Source: Latrodectus hesperus
Taxonomy: Eukaryota; Arthropoda; Arachnida; Araneae; Theridiidae
Direction: 5' to 3'
NCBI GenBank assembly: GCA_037975125.1
Contig: CM075853.1
Span: forward strand, 30,746,795-30,810,794
Length of the DNA stretch: 64,000 nt
Positions 26,645-43,165 of the stretch are shown in pieces (the first letter of the stretch is position 1; every line of letters starts with the position of its first letter). The notes beneath the pieces are model-generated. The model was not told the DNA's origin and searched no databases. It was given only the letters and a program-made list of their open reading frames with translations. Both the position numbers and the translations under genes were made by a program.

Positions 26645-28557
26645 GTATGTATTCAAATTTAAAAAATGTCGAAATATTCATTTTTATGAATTGAACTAAA
26701 CTATGTGACACACAACAGCCTATGCGCGCCAAAGCCTACAGTGCCCATCTGTTTTCCTGACCGTGAGGCCATGGGGTGCGAAGCATATGCCCTGGTTAGG
26801 TAGTCAACCTAACTCCATACCCTCAGTGCTTAGTTCCCAAGCATGCTTGGTACTCAAGTTTTATCGACTCACTGAAGTAATGAAAAGCCGCCCAACTTGT
26901 CTAGTGGTCAGCGTACTTGACTGCCGACAAGGAGGTCCTGGGTTCGAATCCTGGTTCGTGCATGGATGTACTTTCTCTCTCTATCTATCCTGTCTTTGTC
27001 CTTTCCTTGTATGAATGGGTTGTGAATGTTTGCCTACCCTATAAACGGGTCTCTATGGCATGTGTGTACTGAGGAAGTCGGACTCCACACCAAAATAGGG
27101 TTCATTTGGAAAAGTGGAGCAGCGCACCCCATATTGCCGGCCTAGCTGTCACACGGCAACAACAAGGGATGAAAAGTTGAGTGGACTTTGCCCAGCCGGA
27201 GGATCGAATCTCGGACATGTGCCTAGGGAGCGGGAAACGCTATCACTAAGCCCCACTGAGTTTCTTGAGTTTTATGAATTAAAAGAAAATCAATTTATTA
27301 AGAACTTTGTAAATATGAGCAAAAATTTGGCAATAGTGCAATAATATTAATTCGAATTATTCAATTTAGATATTCTTGAAATTTTACATGCAATTGAAAG
27401 TTATAAAGAAATAAATTAATGACGGCACAAGAGAAAACTATTTTGTGTCATTATTTATTATCACATCAAGTTAAACTTTGGCCAAATAAACGAAAACACT
27501 AGTTTTTTAAAATTATATAAATGCAAAATCTTTTGCAAGAATTCTACAATAAAATATTATTGCCTCTTCATAACACCAGCAGCGTCAACTGAAAAATTTT
27601 ATATTACAAAATTGTTATAACAATGCAATTTTAGCCTATGTTAATATAAAAATACGTTTTTGTAATTGATAGTATATTCCTTTATGTAGACTAATAAAAT
27701 TTATATCATGAAATAACGCAAACTTTTCATTAAATTTATAAACATTACTATGTATACATTAAGAGCATTGTGTTCGGGGAGATAAATATGTTTATGAATT
27801 TGTTACCTATTAGACAAAATGAACTTTACTGTCACCAATGGTTAATTACTAAGCTATCATATTTTTAAAACTGCTGTATCCTACATATAAGTTAAAACAA
27901 TTATGATACCCATATTGAGTAATATAAGGAATATATTGAATACTATATAATTGAATAAATTTCAGTAAGGGAGTTTATTAAAATGTTTTGTTGGATCATG
28001 TTGTATAAGGTCATTAATTTCACCTAAAATTATGTATTATTAATTTTACCTAAAATTTTTCAAGAAATGTAATGAATTATCAATTTAAGCTTGTTAAATT
28101 TTATTACGATACATAAAAATACTTAGACTCAATATGATTCTTAAATAAAACATACTGCTTTGTATGTTTAATGTTAAATTTGGATGTGATATGACTTATA
28201 AAATTAAATGTTTTTGTAAAAATGTGTGAAAGGTAATTTCAAGTATATCATCTAAAAGTTATAAAATTTAATTTTTAGAAATCCTGTACAAATAATTAAC
28301 CAAATAAATTATATAATTTTATAAATTTGCAAATATATAACTTACTAATGTCAGACATAATGAATTTAAAAATTGTACTATTGAAATTTTGTGAGACTTT
28401 TTAACGTTTTGAAGGAATTCTTTTCAAACTATTTATTTTTAGATTTTCGTGTTTAACAGGAGTATACTTTTCTTGATAAACACATTATATGTTGCGAGAG
28501 AATACTTTTGATACACATTTGAAACTATTCGTAATGCTTATTTCGTTGTGTTTTCAG
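26645..28557 (+). other. Intron 2 of the tail-anchored gene
   Basis: A 1,913-bp intron from GTATGT to gttgtgttttcag. Its first third is a SINE-like insertion (26693-27269). The rest is AT-rich with nothing recognised. Confidence 0.8.
26682..27280. mobile_element. 577-bp insertion with inverted tRNA-like heads
   Basis: The 11-bp repeat ttttatgaatt flanks the insertion (26682-26692 and 27270-27280). On the + strand about 26890-26965 is a good tRNA-like promoter: ctagtggtcagcgtac, then gggttcgaatcc. On the minus strand 27265-27185 is another: gcttagtgatagcg, then gagattcgatcct. The element is much richer in G+C than the intron. It is probably one composite SINE read from the minus head at the 27269 end. 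Alternatively one SINE inserted into another. Open frames inside it are not genes. Confidence 0.7.
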
Positions 28558-28743
28558 AAGGAAAAGTACTTACTCATGACGCCTTGGGAATTGGAAGAAT
28601 GGGATTTGGCGAGAAGAAAACATCTCCTCATGAAGAGAAGGAAGCGTGCCAGGAACATGGGCCTCATTGCTCTCGCAATGGTTATCTTCATAGGACTAGT
28701 GGTCACGGTTGTTATGATTTACTTGAGACGAAAGTCTCTCTAG
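28558..28743 (+). CDS. Exon 3: membrane anchor of the tail-anchored protein
   Basis: Residues 844-904 and TAG (28741-28743), following the acceptor gttgtgttttcag. TPWELEEWDLARRKHLL leads to a strongly basic KRRKRAR, then one hydrophobic helix (about residues 878-898, GLIALAMVIFIGLVV core), then a short basic end LRRKSL. With no other hydrophobic segment in the 904 residues and no signal peptide, the likely topology is tail-anchored: a long cytosolic domain with a few residues across the membrane. Positive charge on both sides of a short helix is a feature seen in outer-mitochondrial tail anchors, but ER is equally possible. An unseen upstream exon could change this topology. Confidence 0.82.
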   Translation, partial: KEKYLLMTPWELEEWDLARRKHLLMKRRKRARNMGLIALAMVIFIGLVVTVVMIYLRRKSL

Positions 28744-28791
28744 TCCTTGGGGTGCTCTTAGAAAATATTCGAATTTTGAATGTGTGCTGCC

Positions 28792-28797
28792 AATAAA
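28792..28797 (+). terminator. Poly(A) signal of the tail-anchored gene
   Basis: AATAAA begins 49 bases after the stop codon. A second AATAAA lies at 29086. The nearer one would give a very short 3' UTR. Confidence 0.55.
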
Positions 28798-31210
28798 CAA
28801 AAGGAGTCCTATAGACAAAAGATGGAGATTAATTCTAAATTATTTGCATATAATACAGATAAATCATATGCATCTCTAAAAGGAGTGAATGATATGAGCA
28901 ATATACTTGAAATGATATTTTTGTGTATCTAACTGCTCAATTAAATTATTGTCTTCAGTTGATATATACTTTCATGGAACACTTTTGTTAATTATATTAA
29001 TATTTTCGATTTGATCAATGACAAATGGATCCCATATTGGGTACCAGTTGACATACAGAAGGTTTATTCTCAGTCTGAGACATGGAATAAAGATTGAACT
29101 TGATAAAGGAGACAACATTATATTCTAATAAAATTTTCCTGAAAAGTAAAAAAAACAAACTAGTATAAAATAACATTTTAAGTGTTAAATGTTATATTCA
29201 TTTAAATATTCTTCATAGACTATTAGGTAGAATCTGAAATAATCCTTGCTATACGATGAAAATCAATTAATAAATACCTATTTAAAAAAAATTTCGTATG
29301 AGAAACGGAAAAAAATAACGACACATAAGTGTATTTTCTATGGAGCAATATACATTAAATAACAGGAATTGATTTTAAAATCGATTGTTATCCATGACAA
29401 AATATTAAAATCAAAGCTTTTATTGAAATCAGATGAGCATAAAACGTATGCCTCTCATGAAATTTGATAAATCTTAACCCAAAGGATTCATTTTTCGATT
29501 CGGGAAAGAGCATGAAGTCTTCAAATTGAAACTTTTACAGATTTTTGAAAAATTTAATCATATAACAAAAGTTTTTTTCTCTGCGGGACAAATTGTGAAG
29601 AAATTTTTATTGAATATAACCTGTCCTAGCGAAACATATTAATATCTGGATGAAAATAAAAATTACATGAATTTTTTAGAATGCGTGTATTGACTTCATA
29701 GACTTTTATTATAATGTCTTAACCTACTTCAAACGTTTTAACAATCGAAACTATACACATGAATTACCGTTAGAAGAATAATAACCACTAGATACATTGA
29801 TCATTAGATTCTCCTAATATGGCATACCATTTAATTTATTTTAAATTTATAATCCTTGTAATTAAGAGCTCCAGGATAAATTCAAGGTAGCATGAAACAT
29901 CTTAAAATCATTTTTAAATTTCAACATGTATTCAGAACTAGATATGCATTTAAAATTTCAATGAGGGATATAACTTGTTCTCTTATTATTGATATTCAGA
30001 AATACTGATATTGTTTTTTGATAAATTTGGCTCTATATATACAAGATGATGAACTTTTTTTTATTCAATGGATCACTAATTTCCATTTATCAAAACAATC
30101 ATTAATTTCAAAAACAGAAAACTCGATAATAGCTTTATATTTTGGCTACAGAAGTTATTCAACTAAAAATTGTGCTAAAAGGGAATTTTTTGTTCATGTA
30201 AGATTTATTGTTTTTCTCTCCAGAATAATCTCTCTAAGCGATCTCATATCAATAAGGGAGAAACAGGAAAATTATGAAGACGCTTACACGTTGTGATTCT
30301 ACGAATACATTTGAAAAAATATCCCAACTACTCGTTTAAATCTTAGTTGGGGAAAATGAATCTGATAAAGAAAGTATAAAAATTTTATTTTCTTAGGTAG
30401 TTTACAATAATTTATAAACTAGGATTTTGTGAAAATATTCATTTTACTGAAATCTTTAATAGTACACAAATAACAGTTCTCATTTCAGTTAGGTCAAATA
30501 TACCTAAGTATTTCGAAACTGACTTTTTAAAAATAGATGGATCATGAAATGTTTTATAAAAATGACATCTACTTTATGTTTACTAACACATTGATAGTAT
30601 CTATAAAAGTCCTTTTGAGATTAATTAAATGAAATATCAAAATCTTTCTAAATTAATTAGAAAATATTTTAATAGTTCTGTGTCGAATTAAATACATCTA
30701 AAGAGGCAATGTGTGGGAATTTAAGATAAAAAATTGTCTTGTTGAATACTAATGTAATGTTCAATACATGATTTTTTTTTAATTGGACATTGTTCAAATA
30801 TGATAAATCTTCTGAATAATTTTCCAATTTTTATAAAGAAATATTTTACTTTTCTATGAAGACTTTTAATCAAATGAAATCACGAAATGCTTTCTTACAC
30901 ATGTTTATCTTTTTGATACATTTTGTATTTTATTACAGAAAAGAATTACGCGAGCTTTTTTTAAAAAAAAGTTTTTGCTTCAAAATACAGGGAAGAAATG
31001 CGGCCAGTTGAAAATAAGTTATTTTCTAAATGACAATTATTTTGTTATTATGTTTTAAAAGTTATTTTGTTAATAGAATTTGTGTTTATGAATAATGGTT
31101 GCCAAAATATTCTGAAAAATAAAATGAAACTGTAAAAAACAATGCACTTGTTATGTAATTTTTAGCTCAATAAAATATTTTTATATTTAATGATTTTTTA
31201 CACTTCTTAT
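28798..31210. other. AT-rich downstream intergenic DNA
   Basis: A 92-codon open frame at 30018-30296 looks like chance. No gene or element supported. Confidence 0.55.
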
Positions 31211-35539
<4,329 letters not shown>

Positions 35540-36430
35540 TAGTCAGACATCCTGGCTGGCCGGAAAGCAATAGCTGATCCTGCCAACATTAGCATCCTGG
35601 TAAGGAAAATAGTTCCTTCTTCAGCACATCTACCACTGCACACCATTAAATGAGTCGAAGCTCACGTAGGTGTTCCAGACAATGAAGAGGTGGACAAGCT
35701 TTCAAAGGCGGCCATCACAAGCGGTCACTAGTTCCACACCATACCTCTTCCAAGGTCACTCTTGAAGCTCCAGCTAAAAATTAATATTCTAGAACAATGG
35801 CAAGAAGAAGGGAACTGGGGTTCAACCGACCGATCCCTGTACAATATCCACCAAAAGGCCAGTTTCTCATCCCTTTCATGGAGCAGACAAGAGGTAATTT
35901 TAACTGCAGGAATTTCCATCATACTTATTCCGGATAGGGGACCTCCCTTCCGATAGCTGTGAGTGCGGCCTAGCAGGGACACCAGTTCACTATCTCACTG
36001 AATGCTTTTTCACGACTTCCTGGCACCTTTCAGCACCAAATGCTGAATGCAACCAAATCTTATTCAAAAGAGTCTTTAAAAATAAAGCCTCACGAAATAA
36101 ACTTCACAATCTCATGGACTTAGTAATTAATGAAAGAGACATCCTGTTACCCTAAACCTCACTAAACCTACCTCGTCAATCCTGAGTTCATCACCGCTCA
36201 ACTTGTAAACTTTTGGTGTAAACTCTTCTCTTCAATTTACAATTGATTTTCAGTAATTACTCACTTCTTTCTCTTTTTTGTTGTCGTATTTACTCTAGAA
36301 CATTTTACTATTCATTCTTAATGTATTCCCTAGAATGTTAATGTATCATCTGTATTTGTCCATTTTGTATTTTTTTGTTTGTTTTTAGTTAAATAAATTT
36401 AGCACTCTCCTTCCCAGTATCCATCACATC
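35540..36430 (+). mobile_element. Decayed 3' end of an I-like non-LTR retrotransposon
   Basis: Translation shows the end of the second ORF of a LINE with an RNase H domain: IADPANISILVRKIV, then VEAHVGVPDNEEVDKLSK (about 35653-35710), then a domain with LEQWQEEGNWGSTDRSLY, and finally a C-x-C-x8-H-x4-C motif (about 35955-36008) before the stop at 36152-36154. These are characteristic of the I/Jockey group C terminus. In-frame stops (TGA at 35651, TAG after the RNase H motif) and a frame change show that it is dead. The reverse transcriptase and endonuclease are absent, as expected for 5' truncation. The 3' UTR has AATAAA near 36393; its exact end is unclear and may reach 36600. Confidence 0.8.
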
Positions 36431-37654
36431 AACTAATATAGCTCTTCTTTTGAGCTAGGTATAGGAAGGACAGGTGTATACTATACTATAGGTCCGGTGA
36501 GGAGGTCATTTGGCTGTAAACGTCGGTACAGCTATACGTAAAATTGTGTCTTCTGTAATCGCTTGAACAAAATACTCGACACAGCTGGTTCAAAAATGAT
36601 CAGTACACGAGTTGGTCATCATATAAATTTCTTTGTTCTTTCTGGATATTTTTTCTTTACAGAAGAAACCTTTGTCTTTGAATTGTCAATATACTGTTGA
36701 ATATATTGGTTGGTTAATTATTATATGTTACGGTGTTTCAGGAACAAACGCTGCCTGTTGTAATTAATTCAATACTCTTCTTAATGTAACATGCAAATGG
36801 CTGCTATTTAGTCTCTGTTATTTTGGTAACTGTGATTCCAATCTAAATTGTTGATAAATTACAGTGAATTCTACAATGATATAAACCAAATTTAAAATGC
36901 CTTTTTTCATTGGTTATTAACAAAAATAAGTAATTATTTATGTATTTGGAGCCATAAGACGTTAATACTTGAGAATTTACTTGTAATTATCCTGTATCAT
37001 TGCTCTTACATGAATAATATATGTAGTAAATGAGTTACATGGAGTATTCAATTATTATATTATAATGAATGATACAGAACTAATGGATATTATTGTTCTA
37101 AGGCCGTTATTTACACTTACATTATGAATCGTAATGTCTTAGATGATTATTAATAACATATAATTTCATATTATGTTGAGAATGTTTAGCAAAATTGAAA
37201 CAAATCATTTGATGTATCATGTTTACAGAAAATGTGAATCATATATAGTATACGAATTTTTAATTTTCCAGCTTACATTATCATTCCTTATTTAAGAATA
37301 ATATGTAGAACAATATCTATATATAGGTTTTTTTATTAATGTTATATTCTAAGACAATTTGCACAGAATGATTTTAGTGGAGTTTTAAATTATGAATTTG
37401 AAATTCAAGTTTCAAATTACAAATATACTGTAGCATTTTCGCAAAATATTGGAATAAATGTAATGCCCTTTCATGCAGTACGTTTGAGACTTGTTCACTT
37501 TCTTTGCAATTCACTAGTTAATTGCTAAGCTTATTATTCTAATTAGATTAATATAGCGTGCAGTAATAAATCTACTTACCTCTATATATTAGTAATATTG
37601 CTGTGAAATATTTAACAACAGACTGAATTTAAATTTCGAAATATTGTTATTAAA
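36431..37654. other. AT-rich non-coding DNA
   Basis: The first 150 bases have raised G+C and may be the retrotransposon tail. The rest is featureless. Confidence 0.5.
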
Positions 37655-37752
37655 TTTTACCTACAGTGGTACCTACAATTATTTTACCTACAGTGGTACC
37701 TACAATTATTTTACCTACAATTGGTACTTACAATTATTTTACTTAGAGTGGA
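37655..37752. repeat. 27-bp tandem repeat, about 3.5 copies
   Basis: The unit ttttacctacagtggtacct plus acaatta repeats at 37655, 37682, 37709 and (partly) 37737 with a few changes. Each unit holds a small palindrome, ggtacc or a variant. Confidence 0.85.
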
Positions 37753-37884
37753 GAAAATTTATTATATTTCATTGGAGATGGAATCAAATAGAAATTCAAA
37801 ATTTCTATCTTAGTTTTACTCGCATTAATGATATTTTTTATCTCACAGAAATGAGAAATATATAATATAATGTAATATACATAA

Positions 37885-38004
<120 letters not shown>

Positions 38005-39059
38005 ATACATTCATATAAGTTTCCATTTTGGGTTCATACTTAAAGAATTATTGTGAACTTTTCTGAATTTCAATTATGGAAAATATCAAATAAAGTATCT
38101 CAACTACTACATACAACCGGGAAAAAATATTGAGTATTAAAAATTGGAAAAATAAGACTTAAAAATAAGTTTTTCATTCATCAAATGCGAAAAACGAAAA
38201 AAAAGTTTTTTTCCCAGATAATTAATCATATATTCTCTTAAAACTTTAGTTCATCATTCAAGAATTTATTGTTTTAATTAATAAGTCAGTGTGTCACTTT
38301 ATAAATGAAATTATTATATCATATCGGGAACATTTTAAAAATTAATAATATCATACTTTAATTAAAGCAATGAAAGCTTTGAAACTTTTTCCGACATTGA
38401 CGAACGGAAAGTTGCATAATATGCAACTGACACTTAATTAAAACGTGAAAACGCGAACACTTCCCAAAAGTTTCCTTAATAATATTTCAATCAAGACTGT
38501 TATGACGCAGATAACTTCAGACATATAGAAAGAAAAGAAAAGTCGTAAGATTACAATAAAATTGAGGTCTACATATTTTTGGTTTTCCTAAATAAACATG
38601 CACACATGAATATTAAAGTAATCAATCATTTACTTTTTTTTTGGGTATTTGCATGATATAAACAAGCGTAATTCTATTAGATGATTGAATTGTTGTAATG
38701 TTTGACATTTTAATTATGTATACCGTTTTACATATCCAAACAAATGTCTATCATATCGTGTGCATTGCTAGTAAAATAATAAATGTTATAGAAGTCGTGT
38801 TATCATTTTATACTAACTTGGGATAAGAATCATCGTTTGTGGGATCAAATTTCATCTGAAACAGGTTTCCACAGAGAGCTGCATAAGGACCTTTGTAAGA
38901 CATTTTTAATAAATACCACTTAAATCGCATTTCGATAAGACTTTTCATAGACAGTTGACCGTATTAACGTGAGCAACGGAGGAAACCTAAAAAATTCTCA
39001 AGCAGAAACCCCAAAAGATGTGCCAAGAGAAGGCAGAAGTGTTTAATCCATCTCCTTAT
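38005..39059. other. AT-rich non-coding DNA
   Basis: From about 38820 the G+C rises toward the SINE-like segment that follows. No gene. Confidence 0.5.
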
Positions 39060-39135
39060 ATTCAACAATACATGGAATCGAACCTGAGACCGTGTGAACT
39101 AAAGATAACTGTTCTATCACTATGTGATCTCACTT
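39060..39135 (-). mobile_element. tRNA-like SINE head
   Basis: Read on the minus strand, an A-box-like acatagtgatagaac is followed by B box aggttcgattcca at 39085-39073. The A box resembles that of the minus-strand head in the intron 2 insertion (ttagtgatagcg), so the two may be related. The body may extend down to about 38940. Boundaries were not found. Confidence 0.55.
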
Positions 39136-39196
39136 CAGGCATGTCTATAAAGGTTTCTAATCTCCTTTAAACTATAAATTTTGGTCATATTCAGTA

Positions 39197-40444
39197 TATA
39201 GGGTGATTTTTTTTAAAGTAACAGTGTTTGGAGCGCCTTGTAGTGCGATCTTATAGCCAAAAGGGCACCAAACTTGGATGGTGGATTTATCAAGACATGG
39301 GAAAAAAAATTCCATGAAAAAAAATTAGTTCCAAAAATTGCCGCTAGGGCATTTTGCGGCGCTTTACAATGTATAAAATGTGAGAAAAGAAAAATGCTGA
39401 CACATACAATCGTATAGTTAAATTATTAATGCGTTTAATTACTACATTAACTTCCCCGGTGAGGAATTAGACAGCATTCAATGTGAGCACCGTTCTCAGA
39501 AATAACATTGTTCATTCTGTGCACAACGTTCTCCACAGTCACACGTAACATTCCGCACTGTCTTTGTTACGTTGTCCTTTAGAATAGACAAATTTGATAC
39601 TCTACCAACATAAACTTGAGATTTCAAATAACCCCAGAGCATAAAATCGCATGGTGTGAGGTCAGGAGAACAAGGCCGGAAAACTGCGATTTATGAATCT
39701 ATCAACAGTGAAGTTTTGGCGCAACAGCTGCTCTACTTTATTATAGTGTGTGGCGGAGCATCATCCTGCATAAAGATTGTCAGTAGGAAACGATATCTTT
39801 GCTGAAATTGTGAAAAACCAAACATTTGCAGCAATTCGTGGTACCTTTCCGCATTTATGGTGCACGTATCGGGTTCTGTCGGAGTGATGGTCTAAAAAAA
39901 TGGCTCAATTCGAATTCTGTTGTGAAACTATACTAAACAGTGACTTTTGGGGAATTTAATTTCGTGCACGGTGTGTGGCTGCTCATAATACGAAATTCGG
40001 TTATTTTGTGTGTTTACGGACCCATTGAGATAAAAATGGCACTCATCTCCCTAACAGAATATGCCATGGGAAAGCATCATCAATTCCTACCCTGGCAAAA
40101 AATGATAGAGTGAATGTCACACGCTTATCATATCACTTGGCTTCAGTTCGTGCATGCGGCTGATTTTGTAGTGGTAAAATCCAATAATATTATTGGCACT
40201 GTCATTGCACAACATTTGCATTTTTATTTGATACTCGTGTTTTATGCAAATTCTCATTATTGTAAGCTACAACAGCTCCACAAAATGCTATAGCGGTGAT
40301 TTTTGAAACAAAAAGTTTTTTTTTACGGAATCTTTTTTTCTATATTTTGATTAGTCTAAATACCAACTTTGGTGTCATTTCGGCTATTAGATCGCGTTAT
40401 AGGGCACTCCAAACACTGTCATTTTTAAAAAAGATGAACCTGTA
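39197..40444 (-). mobile_element. Mariner-superfamily DNA transposon, degenerate
   Basis: A 1,244-bp element (39199-40442) flanked by TA on each side. Its ends are inverted repeats of about 80 bp: 39199-39277 against 40363-40442, sharing acagtgtttggag and the following gcgatct/atagcc block. On the minus strand, broken transposase reading is visible near 39690-39590: SPDLTPCDFMLWGYLKSQVY, which holds the third catalytic Asp in its usual PDLxPxDF setting. VSNLSILKDNVTKTVRNV follows, then VHRMNNVISENGAHIE. Frameshifts and stops prevent a full protein. Size and TA target fit mariner/Tc1-type elements. Confidence 0.8.
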
Positions 40445-40999
40445 GATGAAAAACAAAAGGTATGACTAATTTCCAGCTGGCTGTAATTGCGAAATTTCAG
40501 CTATCACCGCAGAATGTTTTATATAAATAGGACTTTCATTTTAAAAGATAACTCTGCGAAAAAAGTTCACACATGATCATTGAATTTCATATAATGTTTA
40601 TTGCGCTCTTGCTTATGTGGGTGGAATGAAAGGTGGATACCAGTTGAGAAAGAACCTCGTCAGTTGTCAAGGGTTTAATATTAATAAACAATTGATCATG
40701 TTTTTTTTCTAGGCTTTGATGCACATAGCAATTGGCATTCAAATACATACCGTCATAATCTACTTATTTTCCTCTGTTTTTTAAATGTAATAATTTAAAT
40801 TCGTAATAGTTTGGGAATCACATGAAATTTCTGAATGTGACAAATATTTATGTTTTAAAATTTATTTAAAATTGTTGGTTACAAGCTGTACTACTTCCTG
40901 AAATCACTGTAAATATCCGCGGCAAATGGATAGCGATCGAATCTAACTCAAAAGCCGTGTATAGAGACACCTATGAAGATAATTGTTTTTTTATTTTGA

Positions 41000-41001
<2 letters not shown>
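40445..41001. other. AT-rich non-coding DNA
   Basis: Nothing recognised. Confidence 0.55.
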
Positions 41002-41088
<87 letters not shown>

Positions 41089-41115
41089 CTTAGAAAGAGA
41101 GGGGGAGAGAGAGAT
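41002..41115. repeat. (TA)n microsatellite followed by GA-rich tract
   Basis: (TA)n to 41084, then a purine run with gagaggggg and (GA)n to about 41115. Confidence 0.92.
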
Positions 41116-41149
41116 CCAATTGATTTGCTTATACTGTAAGACTATTTTT

Positions 41150-41290
41150 GCACTCGAGGACTATAACGACCGGGTCATATAATTAAAGGTAGTTTCCAAA
41201 TCCCTAAATGCAAGCATACCTAAAATGGGATTTGAACTCATGAACTGTTCAGTTGAAGTCCAGAGTACTGACCATTAAATTAACACCTCA
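41150..41290 (-). mobile_element. tRNA-like SINE
   Basis: Read on the minus strand from 41290: ggtgttaatttaatggtcag (A-box region), then gagttcaaatccc (B box, 41239-41227). The body runs toward 41150. No flanking duplication found. Confidence 0.5.
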
Positions 41291-42439
41291 GTATTGCTTA
41301 TTTTTGGATTGACCACCATTTTTAATGTTAGTTCATTTCAAAATTGGATGATAATATTACAGTTCGATAAAACTATTTTAGAGTTTCAGTATACGAATTG
41401 TTTATTTACGGTATTCTGAAAAATCTTTAAAGTTTTAGCAATTGTTTCCTTAAATATTTATTTATGATAACTTGAAAAACTAGAGAAACACTGTCATATT
41501 CATAAGTAAAAATATTCGAACACCAAACATTATTGTATTATTTTTTTATCAATCTGCTTTTTATATTTATTTAATATTATAATTATCCACAATTTATAAT
41601 TTACAATAAATTTACGATTAAATATGGTAATAAGCGATCGTAACAAAGATAAAAAAAATTCTTAAAATCAGTGTAAAATAATTTATTTGAGCCTTATAAG
41701 CAATACAAGATTTTTTAAAAAGCCTAAATTAGAATTAACATTTATATTTTTGCGTATCAAACTGAAAATAATCAGAAATCAAAGTTTGATTCAGCAGAAA
41801 TCTTTCCTGTTTGAATATATTTGGTTGTTATATTATGCTACAAAATTAATATCGTTATTAAAAGTGCTATAAAGCGTCACATGATGGATATTATATGAGG
41901 ATATTAGTTTAATGCTTAGTTAAATTGATGTTATTATTAAATTAAATATATAAGAGGTAATTAAAGATAATATTTGGATCTAATCATAACTGTATATTCT
42001 CATACGAGGTGAACTTTCATTGCCCTTAGTGATACAAAACAGCGAAATTATTGATTTTGCCTTAAGTAATTATCATGCGCATTAATGCATAATTTATGAA
42101 GAAAACACATTAATTTTAATGAGTACATAGGTAATGTAAATTGAGTTTTCATATTTTTTGTTCCTGTTGTATTTTTTGTGTCGATATCTCTGTCCTGTGT
42201 TTAAAGCTGCACAGCGGATAGTTTATCTATTATAAGCAATTTTAAATATTTATTATTTTGCAACGTTTTAAATTTCGCGAGGACTATTTCATAGATGTTG
42301 AATCCTTGGTAGACTTTATCCTATATTCAATGCTGCTTGACGAAAACTTAGTAAAGTTCTAAGCAAACAACCAGTAAAGGCTTATAGAACAAATCTGCTT
42401 TTACAAAAATGCTATACATCTCACGTTAACTCACTTTAC
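41291..42439. other. AT-rich non-coding DNA
   Basis: No gene or repeat recognised. Confidence 0.55.
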
Positions 42440-43165
42440 TACACTGCTGGCCAACCAAATTGCAACACCAAGAATGAAAAGAGATATCTCAACAAAATTT
42501 ATTTTGTAGATAACATGTTGACCAAGTATCAAATGATTAAATTTATTGACTTTTGTGAAGTGCGGTTCCTTTCAAAATCAGTAGCCAGAGTAGCCACCAT
42601 TGTTGGAGATCACAGCTGCCACACGCTTCGGCATCGATGCAAAGAGACTTTGGATGTGTTCTTGGGGTACACCAGACCAAGCAGCTTCCACACATTGTCA
42701 AAGTTGATTTGGTGTGGTAGCTGGGAATATAATCTGGGTTAATAGTTGAGCAACCATGGACCACATATGTTTTCTATCAGTGAAAGATCCGGTGAGTGAG
42801 TCGGCCAGGTAAGCAGTTCAATCTGGAGATTGATGAAGAACCCTTGGACAATGTGTGCCACGTGTGGTCGCGCATTATTCTATTGAAATATGACTGTGGA
42901 CAAGCCCTGAAGTAAAGGAAAGTCAACTGGCTCCAACACCTCGGAGATGTAGCGCTGGCTGTTTAAAGTCCCCGCAATGCGTACTAGAGGAATGCGAGAG
43001 TGATATTCAATACCTCCCTATACCATAATACCTGGTGCAGGAGCAGTGTGGCGGTGCATAACGCAGCAGTTTAAAATCCTCTCTCCACGATGTCTCCAGA
43101 CTCGAATGTGACCATCGTGGTGTTGCAGACAGAAGCGTGATTCGTCAGTAAAGACAATTTACTAT
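42440..43165 (-). pseudogene. Truncated Tc1-like transposase
   Basis: The + strand begins with TA and the terminal repeat cactgctggccaaccaaat (from 42442). On the minus strand the C-terminal two thirds of a Tc1-family transposase can be read: FTDESRFCLQHHDGHIRVW with the first catalytic Asp, then APGIMVWGGIEYHSRIPLVR, then NNARPHVAHIVQGFF, then SPDLSLIEN. In the second catalytic block, usually QDNARPH, a TAG replaces the residue before and the Asp has become Asn. An extra base shifts the frame after IEN. The N-terminal DNA-binding domain and the other terminal repeat are missing beyond about 43165. It cannot be active. Confidence 0.88.

Noticed and set aside
26890..26965. Possible tRNA gene
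   Set aside because: The A and B boxes are good, but I could not draw a matching acceptor stem, and it lies inside an insertion with a target-site duplication. Treated as a SINE promoter.
26763..27344. Two + strand open frames of 76-83 codons
   Set aside because: They lie inside the intron 2 SINE-like insertion and have no protein features.
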